In this document: piece after piece, positions 53,210-64,000 of the stretch
How the letters are laid out: the number at the start of each line of letters is the position of its first letter
Position numbering within the stretch: position 1 is the stretch's first letter
Assembly (NCBI GenBank): GCA_036365515.1
Contig: CM070873.1
Location: forward strand, 264,010,075 to 264,074,074
DNA length: 64,000 bases
Origin: Torymus aiolomorphi
Lineage: Eukaryota > Arthropoda > Insecta > Hymenoptera > Torymidae
Reading direction: 5' to 3'
Made by a program: the position numbers and the translations under genes
Notes under the pieces: model-generated
Seen by the model: the letters and a program-made list of their open reading frames with translations, nothing else
What the model was told of the DNA's origin: nothing
The model's database searches: none

Positions 53210-53814
53210 TTGGTTATTAAATACTAGGAAATTACACTGAGAAAAATGATGTATTAAAAATACAAAAGTTTAAACTAAGGCAAGTCTTTCCCTCCCTCCC
53301 TCCCTCTCACCCCATCCCTCTCCCCCTGTCTCTCAGGCTCTCTCTCTCTCCCTCTCTTTCACTCCCCCCTCTCTCTCTCCCTCTCACCCTCCCTCTCAAT
53401 ATCCGTTCAAACTGAGTACCAAATTCTTTAAATATTTTCTCAAAACAATCAACACGTTCTTTAAAAAACTATTTTTTTTAAGTATATTCTAACAACACAA
53501 TTTGTCTATAGCCCTTTTATTTATTCTAATCTCATCTATTCAACAACCACTCTCTACAAATGGTAATATTTTTTTCATGACTGTACGAATAATAACATTG
53601 TTAATAAAACTTTCTACGAAAGTATAAAATAAGGCAAGTATAGAAGTTTTTTAGTCTATAAAATAATAATATTTATGATTTTTGTTCGGGATTGAAGTAC
53701 CCGAAGTGTCCGCCAGATGGCAAGCACCGACGAGCAACCTTCAATGAAAAATACTTCAATGAGTATACATATAGAGGTCTGCGGCAGCCACTATTCAGGT
53801 GCTTTATGCACATG

Positions 53815-54060
53815 CCTTGTTACTTTTCCCCTATACTTTTGCCTATACTTGTTGCGTACATTTGCCTACACTTGTCTTAGTTGCGACTAAGACATATTAT
53901 TGCCTTTACTTTATTTATTACTTTGCCCTTATCGATTTTACCTATACTTTGCCTTATTGCCGATACTTTGCCTACATTTATTGCCTACAGTTACATTGCC
54001 TATACTTTGTTGTCTTATTTGCGAATAAGACACTTTATACTTTGCCTATTTTATTTGAAC
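53815..54060 (+). repeat. Degenerate short repeats of TTGCCTATACTTTG type
   Basis: At least eight imperfect copies of a TTGCCTAYACTT-like unit are scattered over 250 bp, interleaved with a TTGCGACTAAGACA/TTGCGAATAAGACA motif that occurs twice. Confidence 0.6.
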
Positions 54061-54996
54061 GCATTTTACGTTCACACCTTTTTCGGTAATCAACTTTTAC
54101 TTGCGAGTAGAGTTGATTGCATAGACTCTCGAAGTCTTAATTTTCCCTTTTATTTCTTCTCGTTGACAAACTCTAACAATATAAATAACTCGTACACGTT
54201 CATTCGTGCACAATTTTTTAAAAGAAATCAAATAAATACTAGTGAAAAAGTCTTTTACTTCTTTGAGTCAATGTATGCTGATGCTGAACAAATTATATGT
54301 TACTAAATACATTCAAATTATTCACTGCTAATCAAACAAACGAAAGTTGTGAAATCAATTATCGATAGTCAAGTAATGCAAACAACTCTCCGAAACAACT
54401 GTATATGACTATTCTCAGAAATGTATTCGAATTTGTTCAAATTTCTATACAAATTAAACACAAGAAAGTACTGAAATCAATTAATTGTAGTCAAGTACCG
54501 GCCATAAGAACTTTTCATACCTCGCGTGTAAAATTACATTTTACGCCCACGTTGTAACTTCAAAATTATTCAGCCATCGGGTATAAAGTACTACATAACG
54601 CCCAAGAGGCCCAATAGCTCACACACTCCTACAAAACTTTATAGTACCTACGTACTTTATGCCCGAAAATTATTTTAATTATATAACTATAATGTCTTCT
54701 TTTTATTTCTAAAATTCATAAGAATTTTTTCAGGTATTCACGAAAAGTCAAAGCCTATATAAAAAATTTACATAGTTACCAACACATCACTATTTTTCAG
54801 TATTCCTTCTCAATTTTGAACTTTCTATAATATTACACATCTTGGAAGGACAAGAGAAGTCTAGAGCTGCTCTAGCGGGGGTGGTCCTCCGATCTCCCAT
54901 ACATACTTGGCGGGCCCGACGGTTTGCAGTTCAAGGTTTAAGGCATGGTCATTTTCATATAAATATTCATAGGTTTAAAGATAAAATATATAAATG

Positions 54997-55796
54997 GGTT
55001 TTTCTACCACCAACATATAGTCAAACAACATTAGCTTTGAAATGTATCAGGCAGATCACTACGTTATTTATTATTAGAGAATTTCCAACAATCCCTCGAG
55101 AAAAGCACAGGTTGAGCTTGTTCCATGAGTCTTCAAAAAACTTTACCAGCTCTAATATGATCTCCAACTAGATAGATGATTTCTCCTTCTAAAATCACAA
55201 TTTACTTATTTTATTTTGAAGAACTAATTTTTAAAAACTTGTATTCTTTTAATTCATTCATTTTTATAATACTTTTTTCGCACTTTCTGTGCAATACCGT
55301 CTAAAACATCTTAGTTGTAGCTCCCAACAGCTTTTGTCACATTTTGAAGATCTATTGAATGTATACGAATTGGAGAATGAAATCAGGATATTTCTACATT
55401 ATTTTCTTATAGATGACACTTGTAGATTTCCATTTCCTCAGGCAGTTGTATAATATGCAAAAGTAGGTTTTTCTACCACCAACATATGGCCAAACAACAT
55501 TAGCTTTGCAATGTATTGAGCATATCACTACGTTATTTGTTATTATAGAGTTTCCAACAATCCCTCCAAAAAAATCATAGGCTGAGCTTGTTACATGAAT
55601 CTTCAAAATACTTCACCAGCTCTAATATTATTTCCAACTAGGTAGATGATCCCTTCTATTAAAATCACAATTTTCTAATTTTATTTTGAAGAACTAATTT
55701 TTGAAAACTTGTATTCTAATAAAACTAATTTCTTTTATATTCATAATACTTTTTTTGCACTTCCTGTGCAATACCGTCAAAACATCTTAGTTGTAG
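54997..55796 (+). repeat. Direct duplication of about 325 bp with spacer
   Basis: 54997-55320 and 55466-55796 are clearly homologous, both starting GGTTTTTCTACCACCAACAT and ending GCAATACCGTC..ACATCTTAGTTGTAG, with a 145-bp spacer. Confidence 0.85.
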
Positions 55797-55928
55797 GTTA
55801 ATGTCACTACTTAATGTCACTATTATTAAAATTCATGGTTTTATCCATTCTTTGACGCATTGATATGCAATGAACTTCATCAATTTTTAGTGTGTTTTTA
55901 TGTTAATATCTTTTTCAAGCAGTATTTG

Positions 55929-56910
55929 AACTTTAAGCAAAAAATTAAAAATGAGGCCTGAATCTGGAAGAATTAATGTACTGTAAATTAAAAAATACTT
56001 GAGCATGATGCACTTTTAATAATCTGAGAAAATCTTATATCTCACTATTTCCGGGTTTTAATAATGCTAGATTACCTTTAGAAATCATAGGGCCAGTTAA
56101 AGCATCCATGATTAAAACACCATAAAGTAGAACGAGGCTCTGCTAGATGAATATTATCTGCAACAGTATTTCTATTTTTTCTACTACAGGTTGCGTGCTT
56201 TGACAGACTTGTACATAATCTTTTGGTGGCCTTAATGCATAATAATAATGAGATTTTGATTCACACCATCAAACATGAAAAATTTGTAAAGAATGCTATA
56301 ATAATATATGTTCAACTCCTGAACTCTTCTATAATGTTACAAACTATTTAATCATGATCTACTTGTCAATTGTCCTTGTTCTGATATAACTCTGTAATAA
56401 TAAAAAAAAAGATTTCACAAAGTAACAATACTTATATTAGATTAATAACATTATTTTTTTTATTTTATAATCAAAGTTTGCTACTTATCTGAATATATGT
56501 GAAACTTTAAGCAGAAAATGGAACGAAGCCTGAATCTGAAAGAATTTATGTAAAATATAAAATTGAAGAGTACTTGAGCATAAGAGTACTTGAGCACAAT
56601 TAAAACACCATAAAGTAGAACGAGGCTCTGCTAGAGGAATATTATCAGCAACAGTATTTATATTTTTTCTACTACAGGAGGTTGCGTGCTTTGACAGACT
56701 TGAATATAATCTTTTGGTGGCCTTAAAATGCATAATAATAATTTTGAACTCTTCTATGTTACATACTATTTAATCATGATCTACTTGTCAATTATCCTTG
56801 TTCTGATATCTCTGTAATAACAAAAAAAAAGATTTCACAAAGTAACAATACTTATATTAATAACATTATTTTTTTTATTTTATAATGATAGTTTGCTACT
56901 TATCTGAAAA
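55929..56910 (+). repeat. Tandem duplication, second copy with internal deletion
   Basis: 55929-56500 and 56501-56910 are head-to-tail copies, sharing CATAAAGTAGAACGAGGCTC and GCGTGCTTTGACAGACTTG. The second copy lacks about 100 bp present in the first. Confidence 0.85.
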
Positions 56911-57039
56911 TATATCTGAGATATACCAAGTCCATTTAAAATATCTATCGAATTTCAATGATGTAAAAAGTCTTGATTGAATATATAACCTGTAAATGAT
57001 GGTTGTATACGGACTAATGCGTATATTAGAAAGTATGTT

Positions 57040-57110
57040 TATATGCGTGCGTGCGTGTGTGCGTGCGTGCGTGTGTGCGTGTGTGCGTGTGTGTGCGTGT
57101 GTGTATATAT
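57040..57110 (+). repeat. (GTGC/GT)n microsatellite
   Basis: A mixed GTGC and GT tract, the same class as those at 16.6 and 32.95 kb but in complementary orientation. Confidence 0.9.
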
Positions 57111-57429
57111 AACACAACACTGAAACAGGAAACCGGAAGTGGGAAGAAAACTGCGACCGAATGGAGAATTGTGAAAATGAAACATGACATAAAATTTTTC
57201 ACTATTTAATATCTCGCATACGAGAAAATCTTTTTACATGAAACTTTTTTTGCAACATGATATAACGAAATGGAATGTTGTTATTTAATTTGAGCGAATA
57301 TAAAAGCCATTTAAAATTGCAATAAATACTTCAAATTCTCGGGCACTCATTTCAATGTATATGTAGCGCGGTCGTTCCTCAGGCCTGTTCTACAATACTT
57401 GCCTTCGGAGCGCTCCCGCGCTCCTTGAT

Positions 57430-57610
57430 TACTATAATATATAGGAATGTGGAGACAAATCTCAAATACCAAAATTTTTACTATATTTTATAGTAAAAAT
57501 TGATATATACATAATAAAATTTGCTATGTACATAGTAGTTTTTACTATAAAATATAGTAATAATTTTAGTATTTGAGATTTGTCCCCACGTTCCCATATA
57601 TTATAGTAAT
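57430..57610. repeat. Hairpin repeat near the right end of the 4.4 kb element
   Basis: Arms containing GAGACAAATCTCAAATAC and TTTTTACTATA..TATAGTAAAAA are inverted around about 57519, ending close to the right TIR. Confidence 0.75.
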
Positions 57611-57637
57611 TTTTAATACATCATTTTTCTCAGTGTA

Positions 57638-57799
57638 GTAGGAGTCGGTATCGCGGTTGCGGCTTTGGCGCTCGTGGTTTTGAGATGTTTTCTTGCAGGT
57701 TGGCGAAATAGAGAACAAAGCAGAGATCGCCAAACTCAGCTGAGAAATTTCCAACAGGCTCTGAGAGAGCTTAAAGATTGGAATGCAGCAGTCGAGACA
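57638..57799 (+). pseudogene. C-terminal transmembrane segment and basic tail, cut off by the 4.4 kb element
   Basis: From immediately after the element to TAG at about 57807 a frame encodes a Val/Ala/Leu-rich hydrophobic stretch of about 20 residues (beginning VGVGIAVAALALVV) and then a polar tail with GWRNREQSRD. On the other side of the insertion, up to 53232, the sequence is open in the matching frame for about 30 codons and is Lys-rich. This suggests one membrane-anchored protein interrupted by the element. An envelope-like product of the neighbouring retroelement is possible but unproven; no family was recognised. Confidence 0.45.
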
Positions 57800-57807
57800 A
57801 CATTATA

Positions 57808-58780
57808 GCAACAGAGTAGCAGAAACAACGCATCCCAGAGCCGACAGCTTATCTATACCATATTATGAACCCATTATCATCATCTCAATTTTGTGTAGCT
57901 TATTTTTGTATACGATTATTGTATTTTTATTTTTCGTGTATGCTTATTGTAACTCCTTTAACGTACACATTTACTATACTTTTACATATATGCTTATTAT
58001 GATTCATTTTTATATGTTTATCATATTCTTTACTTTCCTTTATGCATATTATTAGTACAAATTTCATTAAATAAATTGTATACACAACTTATCACACGTG
58101 TACGCTGGCGCTCGCGTGCCAGCCTACAAACGCATACTTATTGTGAGCAGCACAGCGGCTATAAGGGGAAAATATGGTAATGTCACAAATTTGTGCTGAC
58201 GCTCATGCGTCAACCCACACATAAAGAAATGAATAAAAATGGGTGCACATGCAGTCAATAATCGAGTCAGCGAGGTCGCTGGCAGCAGCCTGACCGTCCA
58301 CTGGACACCTCGCAGCTTAGATAAGACTTCGCAGGAAAGTGCAAGTCTGCACTTTCCGTCGTGGGACCACCCTCGACGAAGCTGCGGCGGTGCTCTAGTG
58401 GGGTAGCGACCGTCGTACTGCCCGCACCTGCTCCGTCTGTTACAATATTAAGAATCATTGGAATTTATTATCAATTTTTGTGGTTTCCACGCAGCCCACT
58501 GGCCTATCGCGTCTCCATCCACACTTTTATTACTTTCATTTTTCTATTATTACACATACCTATATATACATTTTTCTTGCTGGACCTCTCTTTTACCTAA
58601 ACACGTTTTTTCCTTCCTAATCCATCCCGCATTCGCCCAGGGTTATGCCTGTGGGCGGGGAAAACCTATAGGCTCGTGGGATAAATCCTAATTAGGAAAA
58701 CCACTCGCCCCGGGATGGTCGGTGTACTTCTCTCACCGAGACTGTATTTATCCATACCTCCCGCTCAGTTTGTAAGACGG
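57808..58780. other. No gene assigned
   Basis: AT-rich then mixed DNA. An AATAAA lies near 58069, consistent with the 3' end of the interrupted unit. Short GTACGCTGGCGCTCGCGTGCCAGCC and CTGACGCTCATGCGTCA hairpins occur at 58100-58215. A GC-rich segment at 58260-58440 is unassigned. Confidence 0.35.
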
Positions 58781-58796
58781 CAATTCAACATGTACC

Positions 58797-58910
58797 CGAT
58801 CACACGAGGTAGTCGCAGAAAAAAACGCTGTGATCCATCCAAGTACTGACCACGTCCAATGATGTTTAACCTCCGTGATCGGCCGAGGTGGCGATTGCGC
58901 TACCCGCCAA
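58797..58910 (-). ncRNA. 5S rRNA-like sequence (5S-derived SINE or pseudogene)
   Basis: Read on the minus strand, GGCCGATCACGGAGGTTAAA and then GGACGTGGTCAGTACTTGGA match the internal promoter region of 5S rRNA (box A, intermediate element GATGG, box C region) in order and spacing. The first about 40 nt and the 3' part diverge, and a T7 run interrupts about 20 nt after the C-box region. It is therefore not a working 5S gene. The pattern suits a 5S-derived SINE that keeps a pol III promoter. Confidence 0.7.
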
Positions 58911-59195
58911 ACTGTCCGTTTGAATTTATTATCAATATTAATTATATACATTTGTACTCATCTTACCATACTTGTCTCTCCTGTTATACATATTTCTTAT
59001 ATTAATAATTTTAAGACATGATGTGAAACTTGATCGACTTATTATTGGAAAATTTAATAACAATTTATATATAAATTTTACAATTCTCTTATGAAATTTA
59101 AATTTTGAATATATTTCTTATTTTAAAAACGCGAAAACGAATATAATTTTATACACATTTCCGCGAAAATGCATAGCATATAAATTAGCGCTGTA
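58911..59195. other. AT-rich spacer
   Basis: Nothing recognisable. Confidence 0.35.
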
Positions 59196-59513
59196 TACAC
59201 TGAGAAAAATTTTTTGGAATAATTATGGGACGATTGGTTAAAATTGCTATATTGTACGCGCAATCTGACCACAGACTGGTAAAAGTGACCTATTTATTAG
59301 ATTTCTAATAATTTTTACAGTTTGACTAAGAAAAACTACAAGAAAAGTATTGTAAAATTTAACATAAAAAAGTTGGGAAAATTATTAGACAGTATAGTAA
59401 AAATCACAAGTCATAAATTTTACCAGGCAACTGGCAAATATTCTTAGACTTTATAAGAATTTTTCCTATAGAGCTGACAGAATTTACAAGGCAGTATAGT
59501 AATTTTTACGATA

Positions 59514-60032
59514 TATATGAGGCGTTTCACGTCAGCTCTCCAGGCGCGGCGCGCGAGCGCAAAATCATGCTGTTTGCAGCTTGTGTTTGAAGGGCTAAGA
59601 TGTATCTAAAAAAAATAATCCCCAAGTGATTTCGATGTATTTTTTCCTCAGCTTTCCGATGGTGCTATTAGTTTCTCAAAATCTTTCAATTCTAAGTATT
59701 TCTTGAATAATATCTCGAAAAAATAAAAAAACTCCTATGTAGAAAAAGGCTATATCCATGTAAAATTTCCTCCTCTTTCGATCTAGCAGGTCAAAAAAAA
59801 TATTAAAAATATAGTTTTTGAGATATAACACGTTTTATGTTTTTTTGAGGTTAGAATTGAAAAATTTTGAGAAACTAATAGCACCATCGGAAAGCTGAGG
59901 AAAAAATACATCGAAATCACTTGGGGATTATTTTTTTTAGATACATCTTAGCCCTTCAAACACAAGCTGAAAACCGCATGATTTTGCGCTCGCGCGCCGC
60001 GCCTGGAGAGCTGACGTGAAACGCCTCATATA
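59514..60032. mobile_element. Foldback element with GC-rich ends, 519 bp
   Basis: The ends read TATATGAGGCGTTTCACGTC and complement, followed by CTCTCCAGGCGCGGCGCGCG and AAGTGATTTCGATGTATTTT in both arms. The centre near 59770 is unpaired. There is no ORF. Confidence 0.85.
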
Positions 60033-60064
60033 CAATATATGTGCAGCGCTGCGCATGCGCGCTA

Positions 60065-61016
60065 GGGTAGTGGTCCGTATTAGTGTGCCTGTCCATATTT
60101 GTGTGCCTTATTATTAAAACATATCCTAGAAGTGAACGAGTAAAAAAGTAACACTAAAATATTTTTTTTCATAAAGTATAGTTAATTAAGTTTAAATAGA
60201 ATTAATTACTTAATTTGTTTTCATTTACTATAACATTAAAAAAAAACTTTCAAAAATATGTTTCACGGTTTGCGGTGTGTCACGGTGTTTCCTTATCCAA
60301 ACCTGCTAAGAAATGACATTTTTAAAAGTAACATTAAATAATGTTTCGGAAGGATTTTAATGTGGGATACAATTGATTATATCATAAAATAATATTATGT
60401 TATATAATAAACCTTAATATAAAGGTTTTCAATTGATTTTAATATTTAATTAATGGTGTCTACTAATAGGGCCAGTGAAAAACGACTTGTCCAGAATTGT
60501 GTGTGCACAAATACAATACGAGCATGCTCGTATCGGCGCTTGAACAGAAAAGTTAGGTTAAGTTGTCTGCGCACAAACGTTGTTTCATATCGCATTGACG
60601 ACCTTCAGCAGTTTTTATCGTATTGGAATTAATTAACATTCAATGTAAACAAGGGTTAGAAATTGATTATAAATCCACTACAGTTAACAAAATAATTTTG
60701 TTGGCAATGATAATATTATCAAGACACACTAATGTGGGGCACACAAACGTGTATATCCACATTAATACGGGGCATACAAAAATGTACTTTGATGTCTGCT
60801 AGGGCACACAAATGCGTACAAAATTTTTTTTTTTTTATATTGCTTGTAACTTTCGTAAATATAAATATTTTTCTATAAAAAAAATTGTTTCGTGTAGATT
60901 ATTACTTTTATTATCTATATAAACCACCCGGAATCTCTGATACAGCTTAAATAGTCTATTATTATGCGACAAAACTGAAGAGTTTCTTAAACCCACACTA
61001 ATACGGACATCTACCC
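60065..61016. mobile_element. TIR element (GGGTAG..TCCGTATTAGTG), 0.95 kb
   Basis: The ends GGGTAGTGGTCCGTATTAGTG and its near complement (CACTAATACGGACATCTACCC) face each other, with TA on both sides. Several related CACACTAATGTGGGG/CATTAATACGGGG/CACACAAACGTG motifs lie at 60090-60115 and 60722-60815, like sub-terminal repeats. No transposase ORF was found. Confidence 0.65.
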
Positions 61017-61280
61017 TATAAACAAAACACGAGGGCATGCGCGCTTAACTCGTCATAACCTGCAATGATGTAGCCCTAACAACTAATTTAAAACGATATA
61101 ATTTCAGTATAAATAACTTTAATTAACACTCGTATAATTAATTAATTAATTAATTCAAATAATTCTCTATGTATTCATTACAAAATTATTTTAAAAATAC
61201 GTGAAGAACGAATTCACTTTAAGAGTGTCAGTATAATGTACATATGTAGACGATTCGAATTATAAACACGCAAGTGTACG

Positions 61281-61351
61281 CAGTGGCGCAGTCGGTAAGA
61301 AGTTCGCCTGTCAACTATAGGAGACCCAGGTTCGATTCCCCGGCCCGGAGA
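61281..61351 (+). tRNA. tRNA-like sequence with T8 terminator (SINE-type)
   Basis: A box A TGGCGCAGTCGG (61284-61295), CGCCTGTCAACTATAGGAGACC in the anticodon-arm position, and a perfect box B GGTTCGATTCC (61329-61339) are followed by T8 (61352-61359). The acceptor stem does not pair, so it is tRNA-derived rather than a working tRNA. Confidence 0.5.
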
Positions 61352-61599
61352 TTTTTTTTCATCATAATATTTATTTATAATTTATTTCTTGATATGTATT
61401 CATATGCGTTCTCTTGTGGGAAAGTATATAATAATTGGCTAAAAATAATTTTTTTCTGTATTTTTCGGACATTTACAAAAATTACTATACTGGCTAATAA
61501 AAATTACTAGATGGACAGTCTGTGGTCGGATTCTAAAACTAATATAGTAAAATTTCTCTAAGTTCTTTGTAAATATTCCAAAATTCTTCTCTCAGTGTA

Positions 61600-62509
61600 T
61601 AAATAAATATCCGCGAGAAAAGGGTCGATGCTTCCAGCTCTCCTTGCCAGGGCTTCTAATCAAAGAATCGCGAGCTCGCAGAGCCGCGGAGGAGAAGGAC
61701 GAGGTGGAGGAGCGCATTTAACAACGCAGGCCGCGTCTCCCGTAACGAAATAAAAGCTCGACGACCGAAAGAGAGACATCTGTCGGTTCTTTTAATTACC
61801 ACGCTCTCCGCGCGCACGTATACGTAATGTGGCCGAGCTGCCGCGCGGATCCTTTTGTTTGCCATTTTTACGATTCCTCGTCTCCACCGCGCGCGGCCTT
61901 TTGTCACGTTCGCAAGCGAGCGCGCGAGAAAAAATCTTGCTTCCATACGCGAGCTTTTCTTGCCGCGAAAATTTTCGCGAGTATAAAATTGGATATATCG
62001 TTCGCGCACGGAACGGGCGAGCTAATAAATTCCGAGCGGCTCTTCTTCATTGATAAAGTTATCGGTGTAGTAGGCGAAAGAGGAGGAGAGGGTAGATCAG
62101 AGAGCTCGCGCCGTGGCGCTCCTTCGTCGGGAGAGAGAGGCAAGAATTAACGGGCTTAGTTGCCGACGCAGGTGTCGCGCGGCGACGGCCCCGACGGCTC
62201 CGCGTGAGTTACGGCGGAAGCGTCAGCCAGTGTGTGCGCGCGTGTGTGTGTCTGTTTGCAAGCTCCCGTAGTCATTATATTTTGCGCAACATCCCGATTT
62301 TATGGGGCCGGCTTTCCGCGCCCTCACCTTACACGCCGCCCCAAGGATGCGAAATTCACCCGACATAGCGCGCGAGCGCACACGTCTTTGCGTATTTAAT
62401 CCCCGAGGATTCTATTCTATAGAAAATCCTCACTGTTCCCAACTCCTGACAGAGCGACTCGTTCGAATTTTGACAAATTTTTATTCAACTTCAAAATGGA
62501 TACTTTTTT
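61600..62509. other. GC-rich gene-free stretch
   Basis: No exon was recognised. CpG-rich with short GA and GT runs. Confidence 0.4.
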
Positions 62510-63157
62510 AAGGTAAATGTACCAATCATTGGCCATCTTAAGAGCCTAAAGTTAGATAGTGTAAGAATTAGACGTACAAAAACACTATCAAATCTAAAAC
62601 AACGACTGTATATAGTGTAAACCGTTCTTCAAATCACCAAAAAAAAAACATTTAAAAAACATATTTAATAATTGCATCATAATTAATTCATCAAACAATG
62701 ACGAGTATCAATCCACCAGTCGTTGGGCACTATAGGAGGAAAAAACTGATCCGTATGTCCAAAAATTTCGTTCCAATTCTTAATCTAAAATATGTCATAA
62801 ATTTATAATTCTCAACTTACATTAACTGTTGTTTGTAATGTCTATTTAAACATGCAATGCAAGAATGTTACTTAAAATGCGCTAAAATATATATTACTTG
62901 GATACAACTATCTTTTTGTGTATAATTAATACACAATTATCTTTAATCTTATGTGAAAGTACCAGTAGATGGGCGCCGAAGCACAGATAACATCACAAAT
63001 TTTAATTTATCTTCTTGAATCTATATGTCTAGATTAGATTTTAACAAGAAAATAATGTACTTGTATATGAATGTAACTTGAAAAACATACTATTAAGTGC
63101 ATGCGGACACTTTTTGGTACACGATTTCTGATGGCCAAGTAGTGGTACTTTTACCTT
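62510..63157. mobile_element. TIR element in an AT-rich island, 0.65 kb
   Basis: The left end AAGGTAAATGTACCAATCAT with TTGGCCATC and the right end GATGGCCAAGTAGTGG with TACTTTTACCTT are imperfect inverted copies (about 28 bp). The enclosed DNA is AT-rich in an otherwise GC-rich block and has no ORF. Confidence 0.6.
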
Positions 63158-64000
63158 AGTTATGTACGTAGTGTATCGGTATATGGAAGTCGTTTCTCAT
63201 AATATTTGGTAAGCCATTATTTATTCGCTCAGAGTATCAATATGGAACTCGTTACGGCGCATCAGCAGCAGGTGTCCTAAGGAATGATGCCTAATCTATG
63301 CGTCTAATTATCATAATGTCCTCCTCGTTACGCCGCGTCTCCGAGCTTTCTCGACGTCATCTTTCCGAAATCACTACTCCAACATGGATTAATATTGTTC
63401 CTCCCCGTGAATTTCCTTCAAGTTTTTCGAATATTACAATCAATTAATACGCTCAGCGTAATAACGAGTATCGTGAGTTTAGTTGGAAAATAATGGTATC
63501 ATTATGCGATTACACGCGTGCAAAATGAAGTCGCGAAGTTCTGGAAGCGCGGTAAAGATATAAGAGCGCGATAAAAATGAAAAGGATAGCCAAAGAAGAA
63601 GACGATTATCCGAGGCATCACGGCCCATTTACCCCTGGTGAGCCATATTTCTAATTACTTTCCGACGGCTCTCGGTTTCTTTCCTCCCTCTCTCCCCGCT
63701 CGTTCGGTCCTCCTCGCGAGGATAACGAAGCGACGCGACGCCGAAAAAATGCGCGAGCCGGGGACTCTTTTAAAAAGGATGGAGAATGTAAATATCTCGG
63801 CGAGGAGAGAAAGAGAAATGGGGGGAGAGGGGGCGTATAGAAAACAAAAGGAAAAAGTGTAAAGGTAAGACGAGGCAAAGTTTGAAAGTTTCGAGGGAGA
63901 GAAATAAAAGGAAACTTATTACACGTCAGCGAGACTATCGCGGGAATTAAAGAAAACCAAAAATTCGGAAAGTTATTCAATTGCGAAGTTGAGGAAAGAG
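63158..64000. other. Gene-free end of window
   Basis: GC-richer towards the end with purine-rich tracts (63780-63960). No gene was recognised. Confidence 0.35.

Larger units (their letters stand above)
53235..57635. mobile_element. TA-flanked TIR element (CACTGAG ends), 4.4 kb
   Basis: The ends CACTGAGAAAAATGATGTAT are identical in inverted orientation, with a match of 27 bp. TA flanks both sides (53233-53234 and 57636-57637). The interior holds a pyrimidine tract (53286-53399), repeats of the TTGCCTATACTTTG type (53815-54060), two tandem duplications (54.99-55.80 kb and 55.93-56.91 kb), a GT/GC microsatellite (57040-57110) and a hairpin at about 57430-57610. No transposase domain was recognised; the ORF at 54842-55171 resembles nothing I know. 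It interrupts a short coding frame that continues on both sides. Confidence 0.7.
59198..61597. mobile_element. TA-flanked TIR element (CACTGAG ends), 2.4 kb, with nested insertions
   Basis: The ends read CACTGAGAAAAATTTTTTGG and CACTGAGAGAAGAATTTTGG (inverted), flanked by TA at 59196-59197 and 61598-61599. Sub-terminal arms also pair, around GACCACAGACTG. Inside lie a foldback (59514-60032), a second TIR element (60065-61016) and a tRNA-like unit (61281-61351). No transposase was seen. Confidence 0.7.

Noticed and set aside
54842..55171. 109-codon frame inside the 4.4 kb element as a possible transposase
   Set aside because: Part of it lies in a duplicated AT-rich unit that is not conserved as a frame in the second copy, and no motif is recognisable.

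Overview
This is nuclear DNA of an animal, most likely an insect and plausibly a hymenopteran. The evidence is short GT-AG introns in one gene, a very high density of long (TC)n/(GA)n tracts, CpG-rich gene-poor DNA, and abundant foldback and terminal-inverted-repeat elements. There are no bacterial operons, CRISPR arrays or rRNA operons. The species cannot be named from the sequence. Only two host genes can be supported. One is complete: an eight-exon gene on the minus strand (35725-38329) for polynucleotide kinase 3'-phosphatase (PNKP), a DNA-end repair enzyme, whose exons join into a 566-residue protein. The other is a single internal exon on the plus strand (41302-41471) of the nucleoporin Nup88 (Drosophila members only). 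The other Nup88 exons were not found, so its introns are long or lie outside the window.

The window is a compositional mosaic. GC-rich, CpG-rich, gene-poor blocks (about 4.4-15 kb, 20-30.9 kb, 33.3-45.9 kb and 61.6-64 kb) hold simple repeats and little else. AT-rich blocks (1-4.4 kb, 15-19.9 kb, 30.9-33.3 kb, 45.9-61.6 kb) hold nearly all the mobile DNA. This includes at least four elements bounded by TA plus CACTGA/CACGGA-type inverted repeats, two TTAA-flanked foldbacks, a 1.37 kb foldback that received a hAT-like hairpin with an 8-bp target duplication in one arm, a 0.45 kb-armed inverted-repeat element with an ORF, and a broken tyrosine-recombinase gene. Small RNA-derived units are also present: a 5S rRNA-like sequence and three tRNA-like sequences.

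The 45.9-57.8 kb block is a stack of nested insertions. A degenerate LTR-retroelement gag (CCHC knuckle, frameshift, premature stop, and a textbook -1 slippery heptamer just before its stop) is cut at its 5' side by the long-armed element. Downstream lies an OTU-protease-like reading frame split by a 0.2 kb hairpin repeat also found at the window start. Next comes a hairpin element, then a 4.4 kb TA-flanked element inserted inside a short frame for a transmembrane segment and basic tail. No reverse transcriptase or integrase was found, so linking these pieces into one retroelement is only a hypothesis.

No obviously new host defence or metabolic system is visible. The interest lies in the nested mobile-element structure and the broken recombinase, OTU and gag genes.
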